A stretch of 64,000 bases of DNA from NIOZ-UU13 sp964653075 (GCA_964653075.1 CAZZAX010000005.1:1-64000), one strand, 5' to 3'; positions 9,036 through 18,336 are shown, counted from the first letter of the stretch. Notes: a model not told the origin generated them from the letters alone. Made by a program: numbers and translations.

Positions 9036-10502
9036 ATGCTAAAAACAATTATTACAGGAGAGTTTTTTAACAATATCCTTAATTTACGGTTTATGATTGG
9101 CCTTGTTTTGTGCATCGTTGTCACCATCGCCTGCATTACGATTCTGGCCCACGATTACCGGCAGGAGCTGGCCGATTACAACCTTCGAGTCAATTTACAG
9201 GATGAATTCCTGGACAATTATGCTACACACAACCGACTTTTTTGGCTGGTTCCCAGGCAAAAGCCACCGGAGAGGTTTCGACCGCTCATAATTGGCATAT
9301 CAGGCGACAAGAATGTGGAGTCTTTTGATAATAATCCGCTTCCAATACTCTTTCCTACTTTGGATTTCTTATTTATTGTGACGATTATTATGAGTTTACT
9401 AGCGCTTCTGTTCTCTTACGATGCCATAACTTCAGAGCGTCAGAGCGGTACCCTAAGATTGGTGATAGCCAATTCCATATCCAGAACAACGATTCTTTTA
9501 GGTAAATTCATAGGAGGTACGGCCAGCCTGGTCATTCCGTTTATCCTGTCGCTTCTGGTCGGCGTACTTTATATTTCCATAAATCCGTCTATCCAGTGGG
9601 ATGGCTCGGCATGGGCGGAATTTGGCCTATTAACCGCAGCTTCCATTACTTTCATCACATTGTTTTATCTTTTGGGGCTTATGATATCTACGTTTTCCCG
9701 ATACTCGGCTACTTCAATTCTGAATTGTCTTTTCCTCTGGGTGCTGTTGATTCTGGTCATTCCAAACATATGTCCCTATATCTCCGCCCAGCTTTACCGT
9801 ATTCCATCGCCTAAAGTAATTGGCATGCAGGAGAAGGAATTTAAGTATAATGCTTTAAAAGTAATGAGGCAACTTCGTGAAGAGATTGTCAAAAGATTTA
9901 AAAGCAATTATGGCAAGCTTTTTTATGAATTAGAATCGATGGAATTCGGTGGGCTCCTGGGCGAATGTAGTCCTGCTAATCTAAAAGCAGCCCGGCAGCG
10001 GGCGGACGCCGATCCCGAATTTAAGGCCATGATGAATGCTTTTCGTGAAAAGCTTAGGGAGGCAACCCAACCTATCTGGCGTTCCATAGCCGAAATTGAG
10101 GGAAAACTTTGGAAAGATGTGAGAAAAAAAGCCGCTGCTCAAACAAAGTTTGCTAAAAACCTTGCCTGCATTTCACCTTTTACAAATTTAGCTTACGTTG
10201 CCAGGGATCTGACCGGAACGGGTTTGCGAAGCTTAGAGTACTTTGCATATACTCATGGCGAATATAGAAGTCAATTTCGGAAGTATGCGGAAAAGAAAAT
10301 GGATGATGAGAGAGAAAAGAATCCGGCATTTAGTGGAAAGTCTTTTTTAGATTTAAGAGACCGGCCGCGTTTTGTTTTCAAAGAGGAGGTATTGAAAGAT
10401 AAATTAAACGAAGTGCTGCCTTACTGGGGGATACTCGTTTTGTTTAACGTCGTGTTTTTTGCGGCGGCGTTTACGGGATTCATGAGATATGACGTGCGGT
10501 GA
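9036..10502 (+). CDS. ABC-2 type transporter permease, second of a pair
   Basis: 488 residues, ATG preceded by CGAAGGAGAATATCG. Clear paralogue of the gene at 7761: same N-terminal FFNN...LRF start, SYDAITSERQSGTLRLVIAN, then GKFIGG, and C-terminal FMRYDVR. The extracytoplasmic loop is longer. The two probably form a heterodimeric export channel. The cognate ATPase is not present. Confidence 0.85.
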   Translation: MLKTIITGEFFNNILNLRFMIGLVLCIVVTIACITILAHDYRQELADYNLRVNLQDEFLDNYATHNRLFWLVPRQKPPERFRPLIIGISGDKNVESFDNNPLPILFPTLDFLFIVTIIMSLLALLFSYDAITSERQSGTLRLVIANSISRTTILLGKFIGGTASLVIPFILSLLVGVLYISINPSIQWDGSAWAEFGLLTAASITFITLFYLLGLMISTFSRYSATSILNCLFLWVLLILVIPNICPYISAQLYRIPSPKVIGMQEKEFKYNALKVMRQLREEIVKRFKSNYGKLFYELESMEFGGLLGECSPANLKAARQRADADPEFKAMMNAFREKLREATQPIWRSIAEIEGKLWKDVRKKAAAQTKFAKNLACISPFTNLAYVARDLTGTGLRSLEYFAYTHGEYRSQFRKYAEKKMDDEREKNPAFSGKSFLDLRDRPRFVFKEEVLKDKLNEVLPYWGILVLFNVVFFAAAFTGFMRYDVR

Positions 10503-11160
10503 AATGTGGTAGAACATCAGATTATAATAATCATCTTCGGTGTACACGAAGCAGGAATGGGTAGGATTGAAGAAGGCATTGACGCCGGAAGGACATTATT
10601 TGTGGCTTTACAAAGAACATGCGGAGGAGTATAAGAAGTAAAGAGGGCTTCTTCGGTTGATGATTAATTAATGCAAAGGGGGCTATTTTGCCTATTTAAA
10701 CGCAAAAAGGCTTGTGGATTTGATTGATTTATCGAAATCTTTACGTTGATTTAAGGCAGGCAATTGTGCCGGGGGGTTAAACTGCTCAAGACGAGTTCGT
10801 CGTTTAAATGGCCTGAGGGGAACGCACTGTGAGATTCTGTGCATTCTGTGTACCACATAAAAAATCTCGGGAAGTTCACTTACAATCATTTTCAACCACT
10901 GTGGAATCGACCCGTTTTCTTTTCGTAGGTGGCGATTGACCTTTTCGTTTTTGGTCGCCAAGTGTCCTCTTTCTGCCAAGAGAGTAAAAGAAGTAGCAGA
11001 TGAACCAAATGAAAAAAGCAAATGATAAAATCCTTAGCAATACACGCATTTCTGTCTCTACCAAACTTTCAGCGTTCTTTTCTTAATATTACTGCAACAT
11101 GCCGTTAAACTATGGGCCAGTCGGTGTAACCCATCATTGAATTGGTGTTACCAACAACCT
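10503..11160. other. Intergenic region with a short coding remnant
   Basis: No long gene. At 10531-10641 (plus) 36 sense codons without a start run into a stop and read like a real protein tail (…YTKQEWVGLKKALTPEGHY…, then LWLYKEHAEEYKK). I cannot name the parent family. The minus strand carries a possible small membrane protein (10876-11049), listed separately. Confidence 0.4.
10876..11049 (-). CDS. Possible small single-pass membrane protein
   Basis: Starting at the ATG at 11049, 57 residues: a short basic start (MRVLLR), one hydrophobic helix of about 18 residues (ILSFAFFIWFICYFFYSL), then a strongly basic tail. This layout is common for small real proteins, but the ribosome-binding site is weak (GGTAGAG) and no family is recognised. 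Confidence 0.3.
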   Translation of the reverse strand: MRVLLRILSFAFFIWFICYFFYSLGRKRTLGDQKRKGQSPPTKRKRVDSTVVENDCK

Positions 11161-11370
11161 TTAATTAGTAAATAAATCGAAAATGTTTCCGAGCATGCTG
11201 GATGGGGCCTTATATATTTCAGTGTAATGACAGTTTTTACATGTAACAGTTGTAAAGCGTTTTGATTGTATGTCGAATATTTTGCTCAGAAAACCACCTG
11301 CAGCACGAAATTCACCTACATCGCACTCAGTGTTCCTACATTTGAGACAAGTGTAATTAAATTCCTGCAT
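11161..11370 (-). CDS. Zinc-ribbon protein (DUF2082-like)
   Basis: About 69 residues. Two CxxC pairs (CLKC near residue 8, CKNC near residue 45) flank a GEFRAAGGFLSKIFDIQ segment, and the end reads YTEIYKA...LGNIFDLF. This is the layout of a widespread small zinc-ribbon family (CPKCGN...GE.RATGG.LSK.FD.Q...F..V.C.NCGYTE.Y). Zinc binding is expected; function unknown. Two in-frame ATGs exist; the first, at 11376, directly abuts the GGAG, so the second at 11370 is preferred. Confidence 0.8.
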   Translation of the reverse strand: MQEFNYTCLKCRNTECDVGEFRAAGGFLSKIFDIQSKRFTTVTCKNCHYTEIYKAPSSMLGNIFDLFTN

Positions 11371-11611
11371 TTTCATCTCCTATGATTCATTAAGCACTCA
11401 CTATATTACTATACGCTCTGTGTGTGTATTTATTCAAAAGAATTAAGCGTATCAGAAGAAATAATTGCTACAACGATCTGCTGGGTGCTTTAAATTGGAA
11501 GATAGAGGGGGTGGTATGTGAGATTCTACAAATAGACTTAGCTGCCTTTTCGTTGCACTTTTCTACAGTTATATCAACGAGGTATGCTAATACATAATCA
11601 AAAGATTATCC
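11371..11611. other. Gene-free stretch before the 11.8-kb secreted protein
   Basis: No open frame of interest; AT-rich. It carries the 5' side of the zinc-ribbon gene on the minus strand. Together with the promoter and leader up to 11834 the gene-free stretch is about 460 bases. Confidence 0.5.
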
Positions 11612-11641
11612 TTGACGGGAAGACAGGCAATTTGGTATAAA
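11612..11641 (+). promoter_or_regulatory. Putative sigma-70 promoter of the 11835 gene
   Basis: TTGACG (11612-11617) and TATAAA (11636-11641) are spaced 18 bases. The leader to the start at 11835 would be about 185 bases and would contain the shared 20-base element at 11771-11790. A second possible -10, TATAAT at 11792-11797, lies just after that element. Confidence 0.5.
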
Positions 11642-11770
11642 TATACCTGGTGTAGTTTTGTACGCTTACTTAGTTTAGAGTGGAATTTGCGTTAAAAAGG
11701 AAGGAGGCCTCATTTTAGATTTTCTTTTTCAATGCTGAATTGGAAACAGGCAAACCTAATAAACAATATA

Positions 11771-11790
11771 TGTTTTGGTGTGTGGCTAAA
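11771..11790 (+). promoter_or_regulatory. Conserved leader element, copy 1
   Basis: TGTTTTGGTGTGTGGCTAAA ends 44 bases before the start codon at 11835. The same sequence with one change is found 42 bases upstream of the start codon at 17328 on the other strand. Identity of 19/20 at the same distance from two start codons points to a shared regulatory site, either a promoter/operator or an mRNA element. Confidence 0.6.
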
Positions 11791-11834
11791 ATATAATTCG
11801 TAATCACGTTTATTTTTTTTCAGGAGGACGTAAG

Positions 11835-13856
11835 ATGGGTAAGATCCAAAGTTTCACTATGTTTGTTCTAATGCTCTTGGCTGCCAACGCCTGGGGAGCG
11901 GGTTTTCTGGACGACTTCAATAGGCCCGATGGCGATTTAGGGAACGCTTGGGGTACCCAGGCTGATGGGACGATTGAGGTCACAATTGTTGACAACGAGG
12001 TTCTCATCTCAGGAGAACAGGCGACCGACTGGGCGCGGTCGGGTCTGTCCCGAGACGTTGGGGATGAGACGAGAATCTCCTTCGACTTCAAGGGGGATGA
12101 CAACTTCAATGTCCACATCCGAATTGACGATGCGGACACCAGCGCGTTCCTCGAGATCTACACATGGGGCGGCCCCCTCATCGAAGCCAATAGCGAAGAT
12201 GGCAGCTGGCCTGACTGGACCGACATCGCCGGCTCAGATATAGTAGCAGGGGAGTACAACACCCTGGTATTGGAGCAATTCGGTACAGACTTTATGCTCA
12301 CCCTTAACGAGGTGGTGGTCACTACTTTATCGAATGCCGCATTGACCGATATCGGGACAGTGCTTATCTCGTGCGATTCGGCCGCTGGTACTGTCGGAAG
12401 TATTCGCATCGATAATGTGCAGATAGGGTATGTAGATATTGAAAAAGCCAAGGACCCGAGTCCTGAGGATGGTGCAATCCATGGCGACACATGGGCGAGC
12501 CTTAACTGGTCGCCGGGTGCTTTCGCGACGTCTCACGATGTATATTTCAGCGACAATCTGGCTGACGTGGAAGCCGGCGCCGAAGCTGCATTCCAAGGCA
12601 ACCTGGGTGATACGTTTCTCGTTGTCGGTTTTCCCGGCATGCCCTATCCCGATGGTCTGGTTAACGGCACAACATACTACTGGCGGGTTGACGAGGTCGA
12701 TGAGGCCGACGCGAACAGTCCCTGGAAAGGCGATGTCTGGAGTTTTATAGTGCCACCCAAGACGGCCTATTTACCCGATCCGGCTGATGGAGCCGAATCT
12801 GTATATATAGAAGACAGACTTAGCTGGACTGCCGGTTACGGAGGGAAGCTGCATACTGTATATTTCGGTGATAATTTTGACGATGTTAATAATGCTGAAG
12901 GCGGTCTTCCGCAGGGAAATACAGATTATGACCCCGGCACACTTCAAATGGCCACGACTTACTATTGGCGTGTGGATGAGTTCGATATTGTCGAAACACA
13001 TAAAGGCGATGTCTGGAGCTTTATCACAGAGGGCGCTGTTTCCAATCCGAATCCTTCTAACGGGGCTTTGGATGTATCGCAGAGCCCAATTCTTACCTGG
13101 TCACCGGGCTTTGGTGCTTCACATGAAGTTTACTTCGGCACTGATGCAAGTTCTCTGGAGCTGAAAGGCAGCGGCAACCTTGGTTCTGAGAGATATGACC
13201 CCGGACAGCTCGAGTGGAATACTACATACTACTGGCGTGTTGATGAGGCCAATAATGCAAATGCCGACAGCCCGTGGACAGGCCCCCTCTGGAGCTTTGC
13301 TACAGCCAACTTCCTTATCCTGGACGATATGGAGAACTACAACGACCTTGATGAAGGCGAACCGGGTTCCAACAGGATATATCTGGCGTGGGTGGATGGA
13401 TTCGACAATCCGACCATAAACGGTTCTATCGTCGGTCATGCCAATGCTCCTTTCGCCGAACAACTTATCGTTCACGGCGGTAATCAGTCGATGCCATTCT
13501 CATACGATAACGCCGTAGGAAAATCCGAAGCGACCTTGACGTTGACTTCCAATCGTGACTGGACATTCAAAGGTATCAACACACTAACAATTTGGTTCCG
13601 AGGCGGTTCGGGTAACGCTGCTGAGAATATGTATGTTGCTCTTAACGATAGCGCTGTGGTCAATCATGATAATCCGAACGCAGCACAGATAGGCTCCTGG
13701 ACCGAATGGAATATCGACCTGACGCGCTTTGCCGACCAGGGTGTGAACTTAGCTAATGTCAATTCGATTACCATTGGTTTTGGTAACAGGGCTAATCCGA
13801 CTGCCGGTGGTTCGGGTATGATGTACTTCGACGATATTCGTCTGTATGCACGTTAA
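11835..13856 (+). CDS. Secreted multidomain protein with fibronectin-like repeats
   Basis: 673 residues, ATG preceded by CAGGAGGACGTAAG. A signal peptide covers about residues 1-22 (MFVLMLLAANAWGA). Residues about 25-200 look like a jelly-roll/LamG-type module (FLDDFNRPDG...). Three fibronectin-like repeats follow (about 200-305, 308-400, 400-490), each with the pattern P.P.DGA...L.W..G...H.VYF......TTYYWRVDE...WSF. The last 180 residues (DDMENY... to MMYFDDIRLYAR) resemble a carbohydrate-binding beta-sandwich. Such proteins are typical of Planctomycetota that degrade or bind polysaccharides outside the cell. No catalytic domain is seen. It ends at a hairpin terminator. Confidence 0.8.
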   Translation: MGKIQSFTMFVLMLLAANAWGAGFLDDFNRPDGDLGNAWGTQADGTIEVTIVDNEVLISGEQATDWARSGLSRDVGDETRISFDFKGDDNFNVHIRIDDADTSAFLEIYTWGGPLIEANSEDGSWPDWTDIAGSDIVAGEYNTLVLEQFGTDFMLTLNEVVVTTLSNAALTDIGTVLISCDSAAGTVGSIRIDNVQIGYVDIEKAKDPSPEDGAIHGDTWASLNWSPGAFATSHDVYFSDNLADVEAGAEAAFQGNLGDTFLVVGFPGMPYPDGLVNGTTYYWRVDEVDEADANSPWKGDVWSFIVPPKTAYLPDPADGAESVYIEDRLSWTAGYGGKLHTVYFGDNFDDVNNAEGGLPQGNTDYDPGTLQMATTYYWRVDEFDIVETHKGDVWSFITEGAVSNPNPSNGALDVSQSPILTWSPGFGASHEVYFGTDASSLELKGSGNLGSERYDPGQLEWNTTYYWRVDEANNANADSPWTGPLWSFATANFLILDDMENYNDLDEGEPGSNRIYLAWVDGFDNPTINGSIVGHANAPFAEQLIVHGGNQSMPFSYDNAVGKSEATLTLTSNRDWTFKGINTLTIWFRGGSGNAAENMYVALNDSAVVNHDNPNAAQIGSWTEWNIDLTRFADQGVNLANVNSITIGFGNRANPTAGGSGMMYFDDIRLYAR

Positions 13857-13909
13857 ACCGGAACCGGCAGCTAAGATTGCATGGCTGATATTGCAGATTT
13901 GTATTAACT

Positions 13910-13945
13910 CGGGGCTTATACTGATTTGATTCGGTATAGGCCCCG
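13910..13945 (+). terminator. Hairpin terminator after the 11835 gene
   Basis: The arms GGGGCTTATACTGA (13911-13924) and TCGGTATAGGCCCC (13931-13944) pair with two G-U-type positions, closed by C13910-G13945, with a 6-base loop. There is no strong U run after it (CTTGATTT). The left arm is identical to the arm of the second hairpin at 14323. Confidence 0.65.
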
Positions 13946-14322
13946 CTTGATTTAGAACAACGGCAGAGGACGCCCCCATAAACCGGGAGAAAGTTAGACC
14001 GGCTCAGGATTTTCCTTAGGACGTTTCAGCAGCCAATCATTTCGTATTTCGTATCTCCCCAAGGGATTAGAAAACAAAAGTCAAAAAGCAAAATTACATA
14101 TAAAAAAAGTGAAACGTATCTCGTGAAGTGTGGAGCGTATTTAGTCAGAGGAAAAAGAGAATTTTTTCAATCATGTATATGACCTTATAATACAACTTAA
14201 GAATCGTGGAAGTGAAATATGGTCGATAGAAAGATACTTGTCGGCAGAAAACCAGAACTTTAACAGTTCAAAGAAGCTCCCGAAGTTCCAAAGGGGAAGA
14301 ATCTCAACAATAACAATGAAAA

Positions 14323-14356
14323 GGGGCTTATACTGAAATCAATCAGCATAAGCCCC
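14323..14356 (-). terminator. Hairpin terminator after the 17328 gene
   Basis: The arms GGGGCTTATACTGA (14323-14336) and TCAGCATAAGCCCC (14343-14356) form a 14-base stem with one mismatch and a 6-base loop. On the minus strand it is followed by TTTTC, fitting intrinsic termination of the LamG gene, whose stop lies at 14509. Confidence 0.7.
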
Positions 14357-14508
14357 TGAGAAAAGTCTAAAAAGCAACTATCTCTTTGACCTTCTCTGTT
14401 CAGGGCCAAAACTTTGTTAAGCCAACTTCTCTGCCGTCAAAGTATAGCCCTTTGTTTTAACTATTCCTTTCAGATTCAGGTTTTCCTCAATCGAGAACGA
14501 CGATGTTA

Positions 14509-17328
14509 CTAATTATTCGCAAGGTAGCGAGCCTCAGCCTCTGACAGAGCCTTGTTGTAAACACGAAATTCATCCATAACTCCGTTGAATTGGTACGAGC
14601 CAGTGTCGAAAGGCTCACAACCAATCATAAGAGGTCCGGGTGAAGCACCAAGCGGCTCAGTCGTAAGCAATTCTCTGTCCAGCTCACCATCGATGTATGT
14701 CCTGATGTAGCCATCCTCGAGAGAATAGACCCCAACAACATGATACCAGGTATCTACTTCAATTATTGTTCCACCTTCAACACTTCTGTTGAGAACGGCC
14801 GAGTCACTGGCAGTTCGAATTTCAAATTCAATTTTGTCGCCATATACGCTCATCTTGTAGCCACCGTTGGCACCGTCCTGGTTGCCTCCAACCTTATGGT
14901 CAGCACCCGCAACAGCAACTTTGATCCACGCTGAGATTGAAACTGCATCCGTAAGAGCCAAAATCGGATTGGCCCCACAATCCAGAAAGTCACCATCAGC
15001 GTCGAATTCCAGCGCCATGCCGGCCACGCCCTCGACAAAGTTCGGGTCGCCATTAACAGTAGCATCGTTACCATTGCCTGAACTATCATTCACATCGTTC
15101 TCAAATGCATAGGCCGCAATCAGATTATCCGTGCCAGGATTATCCATCGCCCGGAGACCCATAAGGTAACGAATCTCGCCCGTTGACAAAACCTTATTAT
15201 ATACAATGGCCTCATCTACGGTTCCTGTGAAAAACTGCTCCGCGGCTGCATGTCTTGCAAGTTTCAGGCTGTTCGACTCAGCAGCCGGGGGGCCGGATGG
15301 TTCCTCGTTGGCCGTGATTAATTCGCCATCTCTGTACGCCTTAAGCACTTCTCCATCATACGACCCGGCAAGGTAATACCATGTATCGGCCTCTAATGTT
15401 CCTAAACTCGCAGCATACCACCCGCCGCCGGCGCTAACGGTAGCCGATGCCCGGAAAGTGTCGCTGCTGTGGTTCCAGTTAAACTGATAATTCTGCTCGC
15501 GATGTACCGGTCCACTCGGGTCATCTCCCGAAGGCGCCACAGGGCTTTTCGCCCAGCAGCCTATCGTCCATTCAGCCAGGTCTTCCAGATTACCAGTGTC
15601 CACATAATCATCACCATCAAATTCCATCGCCATGCCTAAGCCGGCCGGCCCATCAACAAAGACCGGATCGCCAACTATAGTACCATCGTTACCATTACCG
15701 GAAGCGTCCAGCACATCGTTCTCCAGTGGGAAGAACGCGACCAGATCATCGGTGCCGGGATCAACCGGTGTCGCCCGTTTACCTGCAAGGTAAAGAATCT
15801 CAGCTTCAGACAAGACCCTGTTGTATATCATGACCTCATCAATGAGGCCAGTCCATTCTCGGTCTGTATTCTGAGAATTGTTGCCGATATAGAGAGGATA
15901 GCTGCTGATGGTTATACTTCCTGTGGATTCTTCAGATGAGTCCAGCTTACCATCGACATAAAAGGAAAAAGTCGCGCCATCGTACACGGCCCCGACGTGG
16001 TGCCACTTGTCATCGTCCACAAGCGTTACCCCATAGAGGTAGTTACCAGAGGTACCGCCCACAGCGGCCTCCATGAAGTTATCCTCACCCGCTCTTGATG
16101 ACCGCCAGGAGTCGTCACCCCTGGAAAGGACGGTGTTCCAACCCTTGTCCAATGCAACAGCCTTAATCCAATACGTGAAAGTGATCTGCTCGGTGATATC
16201 CAACATCGGATTGAGCCCACAATCCACATAGTCGCCGTCACCATCGAGATTGAGCGCCATGCCATAGCCGGCGGGCCCTTCGGCAAATCCCGCATCGCCA
16301 ACCAAAGTACCATTTATCTCGTTGGCGGAACTGTCATTTGCATCATTCTCAAATGCATAGTGCGCAACCAAGCCTTCAACACCGGGATTCGTTGGCTCTA
16401 TTTCTTCAAAGGGATTGAAATAACTATCACTATGTGCCGCAATCTGCTCATCGGTCAAGGCCATGTCGTAGATCGCCACGCCAAAGATAGTGCCGTCGAA
16501 GTTGTCGAAGGATTCGCTTCCGTCTTCACCCTGTGCGCCGTAGCCGATGCCGACAAGGCCTGACAGAGTAATGGCTGAATCGACACTGCCTTCCAAGACG
16601 CCATTGACATACAGCGCAGTTGTAGCGGTATCTTCGCTTGAAACGAAGGCAAGATGTGTGTACTCACCGGGTGCTGTGGGAACTCCAAAATCAAGGTCAA
16701 CAACGCCAAAGACGGTCGCGCCATAGGTGCCTGTGTTGTTCCACTGCTCATACTTTAATCCAGCCTGGGTGTCGCCAAACTGTCTTCTGCCGATAAGGCA
16801 CATGCTGGCCTCTGCTTCATCAGGATTGCTTAGAACGACGAACTCGTAGGTGATTTCACCACCCAATGTGCCAATATCATAGAGGCCGTCTGCAACAAAG
16901 GTGTCGAGATAAGCCGGTTTATCCTTATTCGCAGTAGCCACCCAGCTATCAGTGTTCTTATCAGCCACTCTGAAGCTCCAAACATTACCGGGATGAAGCT
17001 CACTTGCCCTTGCTGAGCCTGTGGTCACATCGACTTTCCAGTAGTATGTGGTTCCCCGAGCGAGGGGCTCGGCCGAAGCAAAACTGGCTTCGGAAAGCGA
17101 ACCCTGAGACACACTTGCATCACCTGCAGCTACCAGATCCGCATCCGTGCCCAAATAGACATCGTGCAGAAATGCGGTTTCGTCGGCCATCCAGGTCAGT
17201 ACCAGCATTTCCTTCACATCTATGGCACCATCGGCCGGACTTGGCTCGCTGGCTATTTGGGCTGAGACCATGCCAACCAGACTCAGTACCAAAAGAAAAG
17301 AAGTTAAATAAATCAATTTCTTACACAT
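14509..17328 (-). CDS. Secreted protein with four LamG (concanavalin A-like) domains
   Basis: 939 residues, ATG preceded by AAAGGAGGATTATT. A signal peptide covers residues 1-23 (LIYLTSFLLVLSLVGMVSA). One fibronectin-like repeat follows (about 25-125), then a LamG-type module (about 130-310) and three further LamG_3 units (about 318-520, 525-730, 735-939), each beginning LVAHYAFENDxNDSS or similar and ending DEVMIYNRVLSEAEI or similar. LamG_3 domains bind glycans or proteins; the protein is probably an extracellular adhesin or polysaccharide-binding factor. The units have clearly diverged from each other. Terminator at 14323-14356. Confidence 0.85.
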   Translation of the reverse strand: MCKKLIYLTSFLLVLSLVGMVSAQIASEPSPADGAIDVKEMLVLTWMADETAFLHDVYLGTDADLVAAGDASVSQGSLSEASFASAEPLARGTTYYWKVDVTTGSARASELHPGNVWSFRVADKNTDSWVATANKDKPAYLDTFVADGLYDIGTLGGEITYEFVVLSNPDEAEASMCLIGRRQFGDTQAGLKYEQWNNTGTYGATVFGVVDLDFGVPTAPGEYTHLAFVSSEDTATTALYVNGVLEGSVDSAITLSGLVGIGYGAQGEDGSESFDNFDGTIFGVAIYDMALTDEQIAAHSDSYFNPFEEIEPTNPGVEGLVAHYAFENDANDSSANEINGTLVGDAGFAEGPAGYGMALNLDGDGDYVDCGLNPMLDITEQITFTYWIKAVALDKGWNTVLSRGDDSWRSSRAGEDNFMEAAVGGTSGNYLYGVTLVDDDKWHHVGAVYDGATFSFYVDGKLDSSEESTGSITISSYPLYIGNNSQNTDREWTGLIDEVMIYNRVLSEAEILYLAGKRATPVDPGTDDLVAFFPLENDVLDASGNGNDGTIVGDPVFVDGPAGLGMAMEFDGDDYVDTGNLEDLAEWTIGCWAKSPVAPSGDDPSGPVHREQNYQFNWNHSSDTFRASATVSAGGGWYAASLGTLEADTWYYLAGSYDGEVLKAYRDGELITANEEPSGPPAAESNSLKLARHAAAEQFFTGTVDEAIVYNKVLSTGEIRYLMGLRAMDNPGTDNLIAAYAFENDVNDSSGNGNDATVNGDPNFVEGVAGMALEFDADGDFLDCGANPILALTDAVSISAWIKVAVAGADHKVGGNQDGANGGYKMSVYGDKIEFEIRTASDSAVLNRSVEGGTIIEVDTWYHVVGVYSLEDGYIRTYIDGELDRELLTTEPLGASPGPLMIGCEPFDTGSYQFNGVMDEFRVYNKALSEAEARYLANN

Positions 17329-17370
17329 AATAATCCTCCTTTAAAAAGTTACGGTAATAATCCATCCTGC

Positions 17371-17390
17371 TTTGGCCACACACCAAAACA
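17371..17390 (-). promoter_or_regulatory. Conserved leader element, copy 2
   Basis: On the minus strand this reads TGTTTTGGTGTGTGGCCAAA, identical to 11771-11790 except for one C/T, and it lies 42 bases upstream of the start codon at 17328. The sequence between element and start is also alike in style, with a T-rich run just before the AGGAGGA site. Confidence 0.6.
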
Positions 17391-17462
17391 ACACAACTGT
17401 TTTTATTGACAGGCAAATAAACACAAACTCAGTGCCTGGTTGTTCAGGTCTGAAAATAACCT

Positions 17463-17705
17463 TCACGCAAGCAACAAAGAATCTCCACCAAAGTCTGTGC
17501 TTATAAAAATGACTTTATTGTAGGGGAAGTTTTTAGATACCTCTGTGCGGAAGTTATCCATGTGCTGTCGTTTGAAATATAGACACTCTACCTCCGAGAT
17601 ATCAACCTCACACCAAATCCATCCCTCACCTAATACGTTAGGTGGTTGCCCAGGAACTATGGATATTTTATTTGCTGAAAATCCAAAGACTACGAATTCT
17701 AACAT
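17463..17705 (-). CDS. Small protein of unknown function, probably leaderless
   Basis: 80 residues of balanced composition. The C-terminal part (NKVIFISTDFGGDSLLLA) is loosely reminiscent of SMI1/KNR4-type motifs, where a strand is followed by a DGGGD-like turn, but this is uncertain. The promoter listed at 17711-17740 ends only five bases before the ATG, so the transcript would start at or next to the start codon; no ribosome-binding site is visible, which agrees. Confidence 0.45.
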   Translation of the reverse strand: MLEFVVFGFSANKISIVPGQPPNVLGEGWIWCEVDISEVECLYFKRQHMDNFRTEVSKNFPYNKVIFISTDFGGDSLLLA

Positions 17706-17710
17706 TATAA

Positions 17711-17740
17711 TTTATACACAATTATCTATGCTTACGTCAA
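17711..17740 (-). promoter_or_regulatory. Putative sigma-70 promoter directly at a start codon
   Basis: On the minus strand TTGACG (17740-17735) and TATAAA (17716-17711) are 18 bases apart. The ATG of the 80-residue ORF starts at 17705, where transcription is expected to begin. Confidence 0.5.
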
Positions 17741-17905
17741 GGGAAATCTGATTTTATCGGCGTTTTGCATTCCCACGCAAGATAATGACTTCAGGGTAAT
17801 AAATTTTCATTGGTTTGTAATCAGCAAAATCAGGTATAATTTTTATACAATTTCTCTTTTTTTAGTCACTTGTGGAGCATACAACCACACAATAAATACC
17901 AGGTT

Positions 17906-18106
17906 TTAGCCATAGGTTTTTCCGGTTTCATCCACGTAAATGGTACCTTTTGCCTTTTTTATCATTTTAGCTGCTTCTGGCATCTCCTCCAACTTTGGTA
18001 CCTTGAACAGTTTGCCACATTTGCGGCATTTTATCCTTCGGTCGGCAGCACTATTTTCAAGCTTCCAGGTACTGCCACAGGCCGGACATTGAGCTATAAT
18101 CTGCAT
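17906..18106 (-). CDS. MJ0042-type zinc-ribbon protein
   Basis: 66 residues from the ATG at 18106, preceded by AAGGAAGATTCGA; an in-frame TTG at 18133 is less likely. Two CxxC pairs, CPACGSTW and CRKCGKLF about 20 residues apart, with KLENSAADRRIKCRKC between, fit the MJ0042 zinc-finger family common in Planctomycetota and Deltaproteobacteria. The tail (GTIYVDETGKTYG) is hydrophilic. Role unknown. Confidence 0.75.
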   Translation of the reverse strand: MQIIAQCPACGSTWKLENSAADRRIKCRKCGKLFKVPKLEEMPEAAKMIKKAKGTIYVDETGKTYG

Positions 18107-18307
18107 TCGAATCTTCCTTATGCCAAGAGCCAAACACTAAAAATAAACACTATTCGGAATCATCTCAAAACCTGAATTATTCTATCCGCGTATGTAATGG
18201 TTATCCATTATAAATTTCTTAGGGCCCTATAATATCATCTGAGCCTAAAGGATTTCACCCTACATATCCAAAAACAGGCTCTATAGCTAATGCCAACGAA
18301 ATTTTCC

Positions 18308-18336
18308 TTGATTTTGTTGCCCGAATCTGCTAAAAT
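18308..18336 (+). promoter_or_regulatory. Putative sigma-70 promoter
   Basis: TTGATT (18308-18313) and TAAAAT (18331-18336) with 17-base spacing, 24 bases before the start codon at 18361, with GAGGGGGTGA as ribosome-binding site in between. It makes the 90-codon ORF behind it more credible. Confidence 0.55.

Larger units (their letters stand above)
13857..14508. other. Convergent intergenic region with two hairpins
   Basis: Between two convergent secreted-protein genes. It holds two hairpins with a shared arm, listed separately, and otherwise no gene or recognisable site. Confidence 0.7.

Noticed and set aside
10692..11021. Minus-strand open frame of 109 codons
   Set aside because: Alternative frame over the small membrane-protein candidate, no ribosome-binding site, odd composition.
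12158..13475. Several antisense and alternative frames of 75-118 codons within the fibronectin-like gene
   Set aside because: Shadows of the repeated coding pattern of the 11835 gene; that gene has signal peptide, start signal and domains.
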